From NCBI RefSeq assembly GCF_003945345.1, contig NZ_AP019308.1, positions 6,514,001-6,578,000 of the forward strand: a DNA stretch of 64,000 bases, given 5' to 3'. Made by a program: the position numbers and the translations under genes. This document shows, one piece after another, positions 8,476 to 16,800 of the stretch (position 1 is the stretch's first letter; every line of letters begins with the position of its first letter). Under the pieces are notes generated by a model, which saw only the letters and a list, made by a program, of their open reading frames with translations, ran no database searches and was not told the DNA's origin. This DNA comes from Paenibacillus baekrokdamisoli. Lineage in GTDB: Bacteria; Bacillota; Bacilli; Paenibacillales; Paenibacillaceae.

Positions 8476-8500
8476 GTTTTTCGAAGAAGCAGATTCCTTC

Positions 8501-8554
8501 TGATAACACCGTATCTATGCTGCGGAGCTGACGCTCCTCCTTGGTCTGTTAAAC
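8501..8554 (+). repeat. attC-like repeat, shortened (R3)
   Basis: TGATAAC-ACC-GTATCTATGC, the CTGCGGAGC-CGCTCCTCCTTGGTC core, then directly GTTAAAC. The type-specific right half with GTGAATACAAGAAC is absent, although GTTAAAC itself fits the integron R-box pattern GTTRRRY. Confidence 0.6.
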
Positions 8555-8594
8555 GCAATTACTACAAATAAACATTTTGAATGAAGGAGATTTC

Positions 8595-9071
8595 ATGGAA
8601 GCTAAAGTAATAACATTACCCCTTTTTCATGTTGTAGGTTACAAAATTGAAGCAAATATTAAAGAGTTTGAGTCTGGTCTTGGTAAGAACGTTTATCATT
8701 CACTATTTGAAAGAAAAGACGAAATTCAAAACAAGAAAAATGAGAATGTAATTTTAATGCAGATTTATCCTATGAAGTCCGATTTTAATCCTCAGGTGGA
8801 TAGGTTTATACAAATTCTCTGTTATGAAGTAAGTAAGCAAGGCGATGTTCCATTAAATATGATAAGTCATGCTGTCACAGAAAGTAAGTATGTTACTTAC
8901 ACACATAAGGGACTTGAATCGGAGCTTAGCCGTACGTATGACTATGTATATGACCAATTGATTAGAGAGACTGGAAATGAACCAAAGGATTATGATTTTG
9001 AAATTTGGGATGAAAGATATAAACCAGAAAGTCCAGACAATGAGATTGATTTATTTGTAGCATTGAAGTAA
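8595..9071 (+). CDS. GyrI-like/AraC effector-binding domain protein
   Basis: A 158-residue stand-alone GyrI-like small-molecule-binding protein. It starts V-I-T-L-P-L-F-H-V-V-G-Y-K and ends with the family's characteristic D-F-E-I-W-D-E-R-Y-K-P-E-S-P-D-N-E-I-D-L. Such domains bind hydrophobic ligands or drugs, either alone or attached to AraC or MerR regulators; no DNA-binding part is present here. The ATG follows GAAGGAGATTTC; an upstream TTG in frame is less likely. It occupies one unit of the array between repeats R3 and R4. A similar fold is predicted at the C-terminus of the AraC protein at 45895-47241. Confidence 0.8.
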   Translation: MEAKVITLPLFHVVGYKIEANIKEFESGLGKNVYHSLFERKDEIQNKKNENVILMQIYPMKSDFNPQVDRFIQILCYEVSKQGDVPLNMISHAVTESKYVTYTHKGLESELSRTYDYVYDQLIRETGNEPKDYDFEIWDERYKPESPDNEIDLFVALK

Positions 9072-9107
9072 TTATTCAGCTTACTCGAAGCTGGCAGTAA
9101 CGGCGAG

Positions 9108-9139
9108 TTCGAGGGTTCGTAGATACAAGAACGTTATCA
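9108..9139 (+). repeat. attC-like repeat, right end only (R4)
   Basis: GAGGGTTCGTAGATACAAGAAC-GTTATCA followed by GAAAT. The left half is lost; only GGCAGTAACGGC from its 5' flank is recognisable. Confidence 0.6.
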
Positions 9140-9143
9140 GAAA

Positions 9144-9308
9144 TATCTGCTAGGACAACTGGATTGTATAATTAGAGCCACGTTTAATTATGACCAACGT
9201 GATCATTTGAGTGAATTCTATCGAGGAAAGGTTTGGTCAGCAACTGGCTATGGCGAAATTGAACCTGGTGGACAAGGTAAAAAGATAGATTGTTCATTGA
9301 TTTTTTAA
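9144..9308 (+). pseudogene. Startless open frame, probable gene fragment
   Basis: From the repeat end to the TAA at 9306 one frame reads sensibly: D-C-I-I-R-A-T-F-N-Y-D-Q-R-D-H, then E-F-Y-R-G-K-V-W-S-A-T-G-Y-G-E-I-E-P-G-G-Q. It has no ATG, GTG or well-placed TTG and overlaps the start of the next frame by 19 bases. It may be a decapitated array gene, or the first part of the 9290 gene displaced by a frameshift. I do not recognise the family. Confidence 0.35.
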
Positions 9309-9664
9309 TTGATGGAAGATCTCTTTATGAATTAGTTAAGAGACATGGTTTCATTCCTGTGTTAGAACCTGAAGATAAGAATTTAGAATTAAGAATAAGT
9401 GAACTAACATTAGTAAGATTAAGTCCATTAGGTGGCAATCGTTATCCGATATTCGTATGTGCACAGTGTGGAGATCTGGACTGTGGATATATATCTGCGA
9501 TCATTGAAGAGAGTAATAATATGATTTGCTGGCGTGATTTTAAGAAAGGTGAGGACATGAAATTGAACCATATAGGACCATTTTATTTTAAACAAAGGGA
9601 CTATAACAATGAATTAAATCGAGCAACTCCAACCGCGTCGCGGCCAATCGCTCCGCTCCTTTAA
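9290..9664 (+). CDS. Hypothetical protein running into the following repeat
   Basis: A 124-residue frame of unknown family starting at TTG. Visible are D-F-L-I-D-G-R-S-L-Y-E-L-V-K-R-H-G-F and a C-A-Q-C-G-D-L-D-C-G-Y segment that could bind a metal. The last 12 residues or so (after Y-N-N-E-L) are encoded by the right half of repeat R5, so the natural 3' end was replaced when the repeat arrived. The start is weak (only AAGG upstream), and the upstream frame at 9144-9308 may belong to the same gene. Composition matches the other array genes. Function unknown; immunity-type proteins often look like this. Confidence 0.5.
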   Translation: MFIDFLIDGRSLYELVKRHGFIPVLEPEDKNLELRISELTLVRLSPLGGNRYPIFVCAQCGDLDCGYISAIIEESNNMICWRDFKKGEDMKLNHIGPFYFKQRDYNNELNRATPTASRPIAPLL

Positions 9665-9699
9665 GGTGGTGGGACGTCGAGAACACAAGAACGTTATGT
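9625..9699 (+). repeat. attC-like repeat, right half only, type C (R5)
   Basis: AACTCCAACCGCGTCGCGGCC, CTCCTTTAAGGTGGTGGGAC, then GAACACAAGAAC-GTTATGT and GAAAT. The left half is absent and the preceding gene reads through it. Confidence 0.7.
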
Positions 9700-9726
9700 G
9701 AAATTATTCGTTAAGGAGATAGAGCT

Positions 9727-10539
9727 ATGAATGGAGAGCTTCATCATCTAATGCTCTTGGCTTCGTTTGGAAATTTATATTTGCTCAAAAATATACTTGA
9801 AGAACCGAAACATTATAAAGACAATTCACATTACTTAATTAAGTTTATACCTGAATATAAAGACAAGAAACACCTATTCTCTTTATTCTCAAAATCGCTC
9901 AAAGAATATGATACTTTGTCATGGATGCATGATTTGAGGGAACGTAAGTGCAAAGGGATATTTATTTTTAATTCCGATAGAAGTAAAGACGAGAGAATTA
10001 CAAGTGCCTTTGTTGGTGGCGGACGCAGATGGGGACTTATCTGCCAATTTGATAATTTTAATGAACTCTGGATTGCAAATTGGGAGTTAGAAGAGAAACC
10101 ACCGAACACAAGGTGGGAAATTTCATATAATAAGCTTGATTTCAGGGAAAATATAAAATTAAAAAAGCGTCAGTCAGATTTACTTGATTTATCAAACCAA
10201 TTAAGAAGTGCATTAGTAAACCTAAGTCAATTGGCACATGAGATACAAGAAGATTTTTGGAGAGAGAGTTTCTTTGATAAGGGGATTCAAATTCTTGATG
10301 GCATTATTATTGCGGAAGATCAATTATCCAGTATTTATTCTGTTGAAGCCCAAAGGATAATCAATACAGTTTACAGTTCGTGGGTATTTGGTGGAATGGG
10401 GTCTTGGAATGATAGTCCACCCTATTCTGCACAGCAACATGGAAAAGAGACTGAATATAATGACTTCTCGAATGCATTATATGAAACAATGATGGATTGT
10501 ATCGAAGGGGCAACAAATTCGGTGGTTTCTCAAAGATGA
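9727..10539 (+). CDS. Hypothetical protein of the array
   Basis: A 270-residue soluble protein of unknown family with a good start (TTAAGGAGATAGAGCT before ATG). It is rich in aromatic and charged residues, with a central F-V-G-G-G-R-R-W-G-L segment, a predicted helical middle (residues 145-185) and a C-terminal W-V-F-G-G-M-G-S-W-N-D stretch. No signal peptide or membrane segment is seen. It fills one array unit between R5 and R6. Its size and composition would suit a cytosolic immunity or defence-related protein, but I see no diagnostic motif and claim no function. Confidence 0.65.
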   Translation: MNGELHHLMLLASFGNLYLLKNILEEPKHYKDNSHYLIKFIPEYKDKKHLFSLFSKSLKEYDTLSWMHDLRERKCKGIFIFNSDRSKDERITSAFVGGGRRWGLICQFDNFNELWIANWELEEKPPNTRWEISYNKLDFRENIKLKKRQSDLLDLSNQLRSALVNLSQLAHEIQEDFWRESFFDKGIQILDGIIIAEDQLSSIYSVEAQRIINTVYSSWVFGGMGSWNDSPPYSAQQHGKETEYNDFSNALYETMMDCIEGATNSVVSQR

Positions 10540-10549
10540 CGAATAACTT

Positions 10550-10713
10550 CAGATGACATCGTATTCACGCTGCGGGCTTACGCCTTGGTCCGGACCGGAG
10601 TTGAGGTGCCAGGAAGTAGAATGAGCCGGACAACCCTGCACTGGCTAAGTCCCGGGCCCGTTCGTTATCGCTCTCTTAAGCCAGTGAGGGTTGTGAATAC
10701 AAGAATGTTATCA
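10550..10713 (+). repeat. attC-like palindromic repeat, complete, type A (R6)
   Basis: CAGATGAC-ATC-GTATTCACGC at the left, GGTCCGGACC palindrome in the core, inner arms CCCTGCACTGGCTAAG and CTTAAGCCAGTGAGGG, right end GTGAATACAAGAAT-GTTATCA followed by GAAAG. Confidence 0.85.
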
Positions 10714-10746
10714 GAAAGCTACAATTGCTAAAGAGAGGAATATTCA

Positions 10747-11289
10747 ATGGAATACTTGTTAAATTCAACCATAATTGAGTTAGTTAAACGTGACATTACA
10801 CAATCTGATTTGGAATGCATTGTGAATGCTGCAAACACAAGTTTGCTCGGCGGCGGAGGAGTGGATGGAGCTATCCACCGAGCAGGTGGTAAAGAAATAC
10901 TTGATGAATGTATTCGAATCAGAAACAAGCAAGGAAATTGCCCAGTTGGGGAAGCGGTAATAACAACGGCAGGCAAATTGAAAGCTAACTTTGTGATACA
11001 CACAGTAGGACCTGTATGGAATGGTGGAAATAACAAAGAAAACGAAAAGCTTAGTAATTGTTATAAAAACACTTTAAACCTTGCGCTTTTGAATGGAATC
11101 AAGAGCATTTCATTTCCTAATATAAGCACAGGAATCTATAAGTTCCCTAAAGATAAGGCAGCTGAAATTGCAATAAAAACAGTTAAAGGCTTTGTGGAAC
11201 TGAATAATTCTTTTAACAGAATTCAATTTATATGTTTTGATGATGAGAACTACAATATTTATCAAGAGACATTAAGTGCAGTTTTGTAG
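10747..11289 (+). CDS. Macrodomain protein, probable O-acetyl-ADP-ribose deacetylase
   Basis: A 180-residue stand-alone macrodomain of the YmdB type. It shows D-L-E-C-I-V-N-A-A-N, L-L-G-G-G-G-V-D-G-A-I-H-R-A-G-G, C-P-V-G-E-A-V-I-T-T-A-G and the late F-P-N-I-S-T-G-I-Y segment, all parts of the ADP-ribose pocket. Members remove ADP-ribose or O-acetyl-ADP-ribose in the cytosol. The ATG follows AGAGAGGAA. It is flanked by repeats R6 and R7, one gene per unit. Macrodomains can also counter ADP-ribosylating toxins, which would fit an array rich in toxin-linked genes, but that is inference. Confidence 0.92.
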   Translation: MEYLLNSTIIELVKRDITQSDLECIVNAANTSLLGGGGVDGAIHRAGGKEILDECIRIRNKQGNCPVGEAVITTAGKLKANFVIHTVGPVWNGGNNKENEKLSNCYKNTLNLALLNGIKSISFPNISTGIYKFPKDKAAEIAIKTVKGFVELNNSFNRIQFICFDDENYNIYQETLSAVL

Positions 11290-11313
11290 GTATTTCAAGG
11301 TGACTTCACCATC

Positions 11314-11466
11314 AGAAAACACCGTATTCACGCTGCGGGCTAGCGCCCTTGGTCCGGACCGAAGTTGAAGAGCCAGAAAGTCGAACCACTGTGAGCCTAA
11401 GTCTGATGACCCGTTCCCTACTGTCACTTAAGGCCTCTCGGGTTCGCAGATACAAGCTCGATATGT
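11314..11466 (+). repeat. attC-like palindromic repeat, complete, type B (R7)
   Basis: AGAAAAC-ACC-GTATTCACGC, GGTCCGGACCGAAG core, inner arms built from GTGAGCCTAAG and CTTAAGGCCTCTCGGG, right end GCAGATACAAGCTC-GATATGT followed by GAAA. The right box has drifted from GTTATGT to GATATGT. Confidence 0.82.
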
Positions 11467-11499
11467 GAAACCTCTGCAAGACTTTAAGGAGGTAAAGCT

Positions 11500-11967
11500 T
11501 TGAGATATGCCCGATTACTTTCAAGCATACTTATATTAATTTTTTTGGTTTCTTGTTCTAATGTAAGACCAAACATTGAGAGCAAAGACGAAACGATGCC
11601 TCCAGATCCTTTCCCTGTAGAACTATCTTCGAGATTGAGCATTTTGGATATTAATGCGAATGAGCAAGACACTACATTAAAGTTGTCTATAACAGTTAAT
11701 AGAAATTACGAATATCATAGTAATGTGAAAGTAGATTTTATTGTTTTAGAAACAAATGTTAGCACACAAATGGAAATAACAAAAAAGAAATTGTTTGATA
11801 ACGAAATTGAACTATATGTGAAAAAAACTATTACTGAAGAAACACATCTTACTCGATACGGAAAGTACATAATAAAAATTGAAGCTAATTATAGTTCACA
11901 CGGGCAGAATAAGAGATATTTAGTTGATTTTGATAAAGATGGAGTAAGTATATTACAAGAATTTTAG
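11500..11967 (+). CDS. Small lipoprotein of unknown function
   Basis: A 155-residue precursor starting at TTG, with TAAGGAGGT seven bases upstream. The signal peptide (S-S-I-L-I-L-I-F-L) ends in the lipobox L-V-S-C with the cysteine near residue 19, so the protein should be anchored on the outer face of the membrane. The mature part is a beta-rich domain with no family I recognise: an N-V-K-V-D-F-I-V-L-E-T strand and a C-terminal Y-L-V-D-F-D-K-D-G segment. It is the last coding unit of the left half of the array. Confidence 0.7.
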   Translation: MRYARLLSSILILIFLVSCSNVRPNIESKDETMPPDPFPVELSSRLSILDINANEQDTTLKLSITVNRNYEYHSNVKVDFIVLETNVSTQMEITKKKLFDNEIELYVKKTITEETHLTRYGKYIIKIEANYSSHGQNKRYLVDFDKDGVSILQEF

Positions 11968-11980
11968 TAATCGGGAAGTT

Positions 11981-12076
11981 GATTCAGCCGGACAACCCTG
12001 CACTGGCTAAGTCCGTCGGACACGGCGTTTACGCGCCTTATGCCAATAAGGGTTCGTGAATACAAGAACGTTATCT
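11981..12076 (+). repeat. attC-like repeat, right half only, type A (R8)
   Basis: GATTCAGCCGGACAACC, CTGCACTGGCTAAG, a variant loop with CGGCGTTTACGCGCC, then TAAGGGTTCGTGAATACAAG and AAC-GTTATCT followed by GAAAG. The left half is missing. Confidence 0.75.
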
Positions 12077-12252
12077 GAAAGCCCCCAAAAGCAATTATTT
12101 TCAAATCCGTTTACTTAATGTAAGATAGAACCAATCAATTGTGAAAGCGGGGCGTTTATTTGATTCCTCCCTATTCTAACTATGGAAGGAGAGAAGAAAT
12201 TCTCTCCTTCTTTTTAATAATAATTAATTGTAATTCAAGAAGTGGGGCCTTC
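12077..12252 (+). other. Non-coding unit of the array
   Basis: The 176 bases between the right end of R8 and the left box of R9 contain no reading frame of note, only the terminator at 12185. It resembles the gene-less cassettes known from integrons, or a gene that has decayed. Confidence 0.4.
12185..12218 (+). terminator. Perfect hairpin terminator
   Basis: GAAGGAGAGAA pairs perfectly with TTCTCTCCTTC around GAAA and is followed by TTTTTAATAA. It ends any transcription leaving the left half of the array. Confidence 0.9.
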
Positions 12253-12271
12253 AGATAACGGCAGTATTCGC
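12253..12271 (+). repeat. attC-like repeat, left tip only (R9)
   Basis: AGATAAC-GGCA-GTATTCGC, preceded by the usual CTTC flank. Similarity stops about 12 bases later. This is the last trace of the array before the carbohydrate locus. Confidence 0.5.
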
Positions 12272-12299
12272 AATAATGAGAGCATCCCAATATTTACAG

Positions 12300-12345
12300 A
12301 AAAGAGTCTTTAATTCCACTTCAGTGGAGATGAAGGCTCTTTTTA
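12300..12345 (+). terminator. Hairpin terminator before the lacI gene
   Basis: AAAGAGTCTTTAATTCCACT pairs imperfectly with AGTGGAGATGAAGGCTCTTT and is followed by TTTATG. Its sequence resembles the hairpin inside the small inverted-repeat element at 21986-22147. From here to 12516 I see no gene and no convincing promoter. Confidence 0.6.
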
Positions 12346-12516
12346 TGTGTGAAATCAAGCTCTAGGTGGGGAATGTAGAATCACAAATTGACTTTTTACA
12401 AACCCCTATTATCGCACAGAGCCCGTCTGATGCACGAAACCACCCTACTTGTGTTCATGAGATAACAAACATATAATTATATTATATAGATTAATACGGA
12501 TCGGGATTGAGAACTT

Positions 12517-13533
12517 ATGGATCGTAAACTTGTTGATGTGGCTAAGTTGGCAGACGTGTCGCCGGCGACAGTATCGAGAGTGTTGAATAATAGCAGTTTA
12601 GTGACGAAGAAGACAGCGGAGCGGGTGCTGCAGGCTATTGAAGAGCTGAATTATCATCCCAATGCGGCAGCGAAGCATCTTCGTTCACAGCGTACCCGCA
12701 CGATTGGTGTCATTATTCAGGATATCAATATTGCCTATTTTGCGGAGATTATTAAGGGTATTCAGAATACGGCCTATGCTTTAAACTATAAGGTTATTGT
12801 TTGTGATTCAGACAATAAGCCGGAGAAGGAACAGGATTATCTGGGGCTGCTGAAGAACCGAACGGTAGACGCGCTCATCCTAGTATCTTCTACCTTGAGA
12901 GACGAGTTGCTGACAGAGCTCGCAGATAATGGGCATAAAATAGGTCTGATTGGCAGAAGTATTGATCATGACAGTATTCCATGCTGCCTTACGGATAATG
13001 TTAAGTTTTCGACAGATGTTATTCGTCATTTTCTTGATCAAGGTCATCGCCATATTGCTTATATTAATGGATATCCTGAGATTGTTGATAGCTATGAGCG
13101 TCTGGAAGGGTATATGAAAGCATTGAAGGAACGGCGGATTCCTTTCTTTCCAGAGCTGATTGAATGCGGTGATTTCAGTGAAGAGGGGGGATATTCGGCT
13201 ACGAAAAGGCTTCTCCGGAAAAATATCCCATTCACTGCGGTGTATGCAGCCAATGACGAAATGGCGCTTGGCGTTCTTAAGGCATGTCGGGAGATGGGTA
13301 TTTCCATACCGGAACAACTTGCGATAGTAGGGGTAGACAACAATCGTATTACGGAATATGTTACGCCTAGCTTAAGTACCGTGAATCAGCCTAAATTCCA
13401 GCTCGGCGCACTTCTCACGGAGAAAATCATTGCCCAATTAGGTGATGAGCCTGATAAAGGACCCCGAATCATAACTGTAGAATCAGAATTAATCGTTCGA
13501 GAGTCTTCTTCATATGTACATTCATCGAGATAG
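12517..13533 (+). CDS. LacI-family transcriptional regulator
   Basis: A 338-residue repressor. The N-terminal helix-turn-helix reads V-D-V-A-K-L-A-D-V-S-P-A-T-V-S-R-V-L-N, followed by the hinge (Y-H-P-N-A-A-A-K-H-L-R) and a periplasmic-binding-protein-like effector domain from about residue 62 to 330. It faces the giant glycosidase gene and is a clear paralog of the LacI protein at 22181-23194; long shared segments include S-Y-E-R-L-E-G-Y and F-T-A-V-Y-A-A-N-D-E-M-A-L-G-V. It probably binds the TGAAATCGNTTNCA sites at 13711, 13810 and 23259 and responds to a sugar from the polysaccharide these genes use. Confidence 0.93.
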   Translation: MDRKLVDVAKLADVSPATVSRVLNNSSLVTKKTAERVLQAIEELNYHPNAAAKHLRSQRTRTIGVIIQDINIAYFAEIIKGIQNTAYALNYKVIVCDSDNKPEKEQDYLGLLKNRTVDALILVSSTLRDELLTELADNGHKIGLIGRSIDHDSIPCCLTDNVKFSTDVIRHFLDQGHRHIAYINGYPEIVDSYERLEGYMKALKERRIPFFPELIECGDFSEEGGYSATKRLLRKNIPFTAVYAANDEMALGVLKACREMGISIPEQLAIVGVDNNRITEYVTPSLSTVNQPKFQLGALLTEKIIAQLGDEPDKGPRIITVESELIVRESSSYVHSSR

Positions 13534-13674
13534 CTAACCGACCATTCATGCCTTTTTCAGAGTCCCGGCACGTCAGCCACGAAATCTCCCATTTCCAGAG
13601 CGGATTCGGAAACACAAACCTATTTGCTGAGTGGCTGCGGCAAATAAAAAGTTTGGGAATCGCCCCAAGTGCCA

Positions 13675-13704
13675 TTGACACCCTCTTCATGTCTTCTTTA
13701 TAAT
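13675..13704 (+). promoter_or_regulatory. Sigma-A promoter of the giant glycosidase gene
   Basis: Full consensus boxes TTGACA and TATAAT with an 18-base spacer. The lacI-type operator starts 7 bases after the -10 box. The same layout occurs at 23223-23272. The rest of the 13534-13856 intergenic region holds the two operators and a long leader containing GAAGGAGGT at 13783 that is not followed by a start codon. Confidence 0.88.
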
Positions 13705-13710
13705 GGAAAT

Positions 13711-13724
13711 TGAAATCGATTACA
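13711..13724. promoter_or_regulatory. LacI-family operator 1
   Basis: TGAAATCGATTACA, a 14-base near-palindrome with one mismatch to TGAAATCGATTTCA. Located just downstream of the -10 box, where a bound repressor would block transcription. Confidence 0.8.
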
Positions 13725-13809
13725 TTTTGTTTTATTGTAAAGAAATTTCTATCTTGTATGGCCCCAAAGTACGAATAATACAGAAGGAGGTTATTTTTTT
13801 AAGTAAAAT

Positions 13810-13823
13810 TGAAATCGGTTTCA
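13810..13823. promoter_or_regulatory. LacI-family operator 2
   Basis: TGAAATCGGTTTCA, a palindrome broken only at the centre. It lies 99 bases downstream of operator 1, inside the leader, so repression by DNA looping or roadblock is possible. Confidence 0.78.
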
Positions 13824-13856
13824 TAGCTATAACAATAGATCAGGAGGAATAGAACT

Positions 13857-16800
13857 ATGCAAGGATTCACACGGTTAATAAGATGGAGAAAGGTTTCGGC
13901 AATAACATTGACCTTTGCGCTTCTTTTCTCAACTGTGCTTACTGGAATAGGCTCTCAAAACGCAAGTGCGGAAGCTGGGTCGATTCCACCGGCTAATTGG
14001 TACCAGAATTTCGAACAGCCTGGATCAGCTGGGAACAATGGCATTGCCTCAATAGGGAGCGCTTCCACAGTTACGATCTCTGGTAAAACGCCTGGCAATG
14101 GGAGCACGAAAAGCGCGAAACTTGTGCAATCGAATGACAACAATCCAAGCGGCGGCGCATGGGATACGAATGTTTACGGCTTTATTGTGACACCGCAGGA
14201 GGATGTCACTGTTGCCGGAGAAGCTTACTATGATGCTTCGAATTACAACGTATTTAGCTTCTACATATTGGATGCCGACGCTCATAATCCCAATGTTGTA
14301 TTCAAGGACGCAGACGGCAAAATGTGGAGTCCAGAAACGAAAGATGTGGTATCTGTGAAGAATGAGTGGACTCGTCTATCTATTTCATTAGACAAGACCA
14401 AGGATTTTGACTTCTCCAGAATCGTCTCCATATCACTAGGTGAGTACTGGGGTTGGAATAACCAATATTATTTCGATGAGCTTTATTTTGCTCAGCTCGC
14501 CTCTGATTTGCCTCCGGCATATCCGGAAGGACCTTTGGTACCGGCCAAACCGATTATGTACCAGAGCTTTGATACCCCCGGTATCAATGGAAAGTATGGC
14601 CTGAATGGCCAAGGAAGTGCGACAGTAGCCCAGCATACAGCTAGTCCTACTGCGTATTCCTCCAGCTCGGGCAGCCTGAAGTCCGTGCAAAATACGTATA
14701 CCGATGGGGATGGGATCGAGAAGAACGGTGAATGGAACACGGGCATTTACGGTGTTCACATTGCCCCCCAAGATGATAGCAAAGTATCGGGTAACGATTA
14801 CATGGACGTGTCTAACTATAAGTATTTGATGTTCTACGTCAAGGATACCTCGAAGGATGCCGGAGTTAACATGCATGTGGTCTTTAAGGATGCGGAGGGA
14901 GCTGTCTGGGATACAGACTCTGGGCAGACGGTTAAGACGCAATCCAACCAATGGGTGAAGATGATTGTACCCTTAGACAAGACGAAGCTCAACTTCGCTA
15001 AGCTGCAAGAGATTCAACTGGGAACTTACTGGGGCTGGGGCAATGTCTATTACTATGATGACCTCTATTTTGGACAAAATATGTCGGATGCCTCTCCGGC
15101 GTATGAGCCGGAACGTACTTCACTGTTCAACGACTTTGAGCATGGAAGTGGATTCTCCGCAGGCAGCGGTGCTTCGGCAGAGACGGCAGAGGATGTAGCT
15201 AACGCAGCAGAGAAAACAAGCGTGAAGCTGACGACAACTGGATCTGGCTGGCCTTATGTCGGCGGTACCTATCTGGGAGTAGTTCCAAAGGCGGCTGGGA
15301 GCTTCAATGCCTCCGGTTATCACTATCTCGCCTTCTACTTCAAGGATATGCAAGGCAGCAATGGTGTGGAGATCCGTATGAAGGATGCGGATGGAGGTGT
15401 ACTGGATAAGTGGGGAACAACAAACTCAACCAAGAATAAGTGGGTGAAGATGCTTCTTCCGCTGGATGGAGCAACGGGTATTGATTTATCTAATATTACG
15501 TCTATTGATATTGGTGTATATAATGCAGGAACTTATCTCGTTGATGATATTTTCTTCGCAATGGATGAGAACGACGAGCTGCCGGGTTTCATTGGTGAGT
15601 CTGCGAACATCGGTGCAATTTGGTATCAGAGCTTCGAGACGAAGGGACAAGATGGCCTCTACGGAATTTCGGCCGGTACGGGTGTACAGACATCTGTGAG
15701 CGGGGCTGAGTCTGCGAATGCTTACCATTCCAGCAGCGTCAAAGCATTAGTGGCCGCCGATTCAACAGATCCTGGGGTGAATGGCGTGAATATTAAGCCC
15801 CAAGCGCTTGGAGCCTCGATCAACAAAGAAAAACCTTATGATTATCGCCCAGAAATCGATGCAACGAATTTCAGTCATCTTATTTTCTATGTGTGGGATG
15901 CACAGGGTGGACAGAATTTACGCGTGCAATTGAAGGATGCGGAAGGCAAGGTCATTGAATCGACAACAACAAGCAAGTTAACAGATAAGGATAGCTGGAG
16001 CCGTATTGTCGTACCGCTGGATAAATCGGCTAACTTCCGGTTCTCGCAGCTTTCACAGGTGACGGTTACACCTGAGAAGGCGGGAATTTACTATTTTGAC
16101 GAGTTCTATCTGGGCAAAAGTGCGAATGACGATTTTCCCAATGCAGGGTACACACAACTGGTGCTTAAGGATGTTAACGGTGAATCCATGCCGTTTGCGA
16201 ACGGGCTGCCGCTTGGTTCGTACGAGAAGCAGAAGGATAGAACTTATATTTCTCTGAATGGAAATTGGAATAAGCTTAGAACAAGCCTGAATTCAGAGTT
16301 GTCTGCTTCGGCTCGGAATCAAGACAGAATCGAAGGGCTTGAAAAAGAGGCCGATGGGAAGCAGAAAGCGGACTTCGATGATTCCAAATGGAAGGTTAAA
16401 GCACTGCCGATGCCGGAGGATGAGATTAGCGCTTACGAATCGGTGAATGGACCAGAGAATAAGAGCGACAAATCGGGTTATCAGAGCGGTGTTTGGTACC
16501 GCAAGCATTTCTCCGTAGACAGCTCGATGAAAGGCGTTCCAGCACAATTAAACTTTCTGGGAGTCAACTATTTTGCGGATGTATGGATCAACGGAAAGTA
16601 TGCAGGCGGACATCAAGGCGGCTATACGCCATTTTCTCTTGAAGCCTCAAGTCTGCTCAATTATGGCGGGGACAATGTCATCGCTGTAAGAGTTGATAAT
16701 CCCAAATGGGATACGTTCGCTAATGGCGAGATTCTGCCTTATGCCAAGTCAGACTGGTTTAACTATACAGGTATTCTGAGAGACGCTTACTTCGAATTCC

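Noticed and set aside
12388..12410. TTGACT followed by TATTAT as promoter of the first lacI gene
   Set aside because: The spacer is only about 13 bases, too short for sigma-A.
15466..15699. Small frames inside the giant enzyme gene
   Set aside because: Shadow frames of a well-supported 2682-codon gene; none has a convincing ribosome site or recognisable family.
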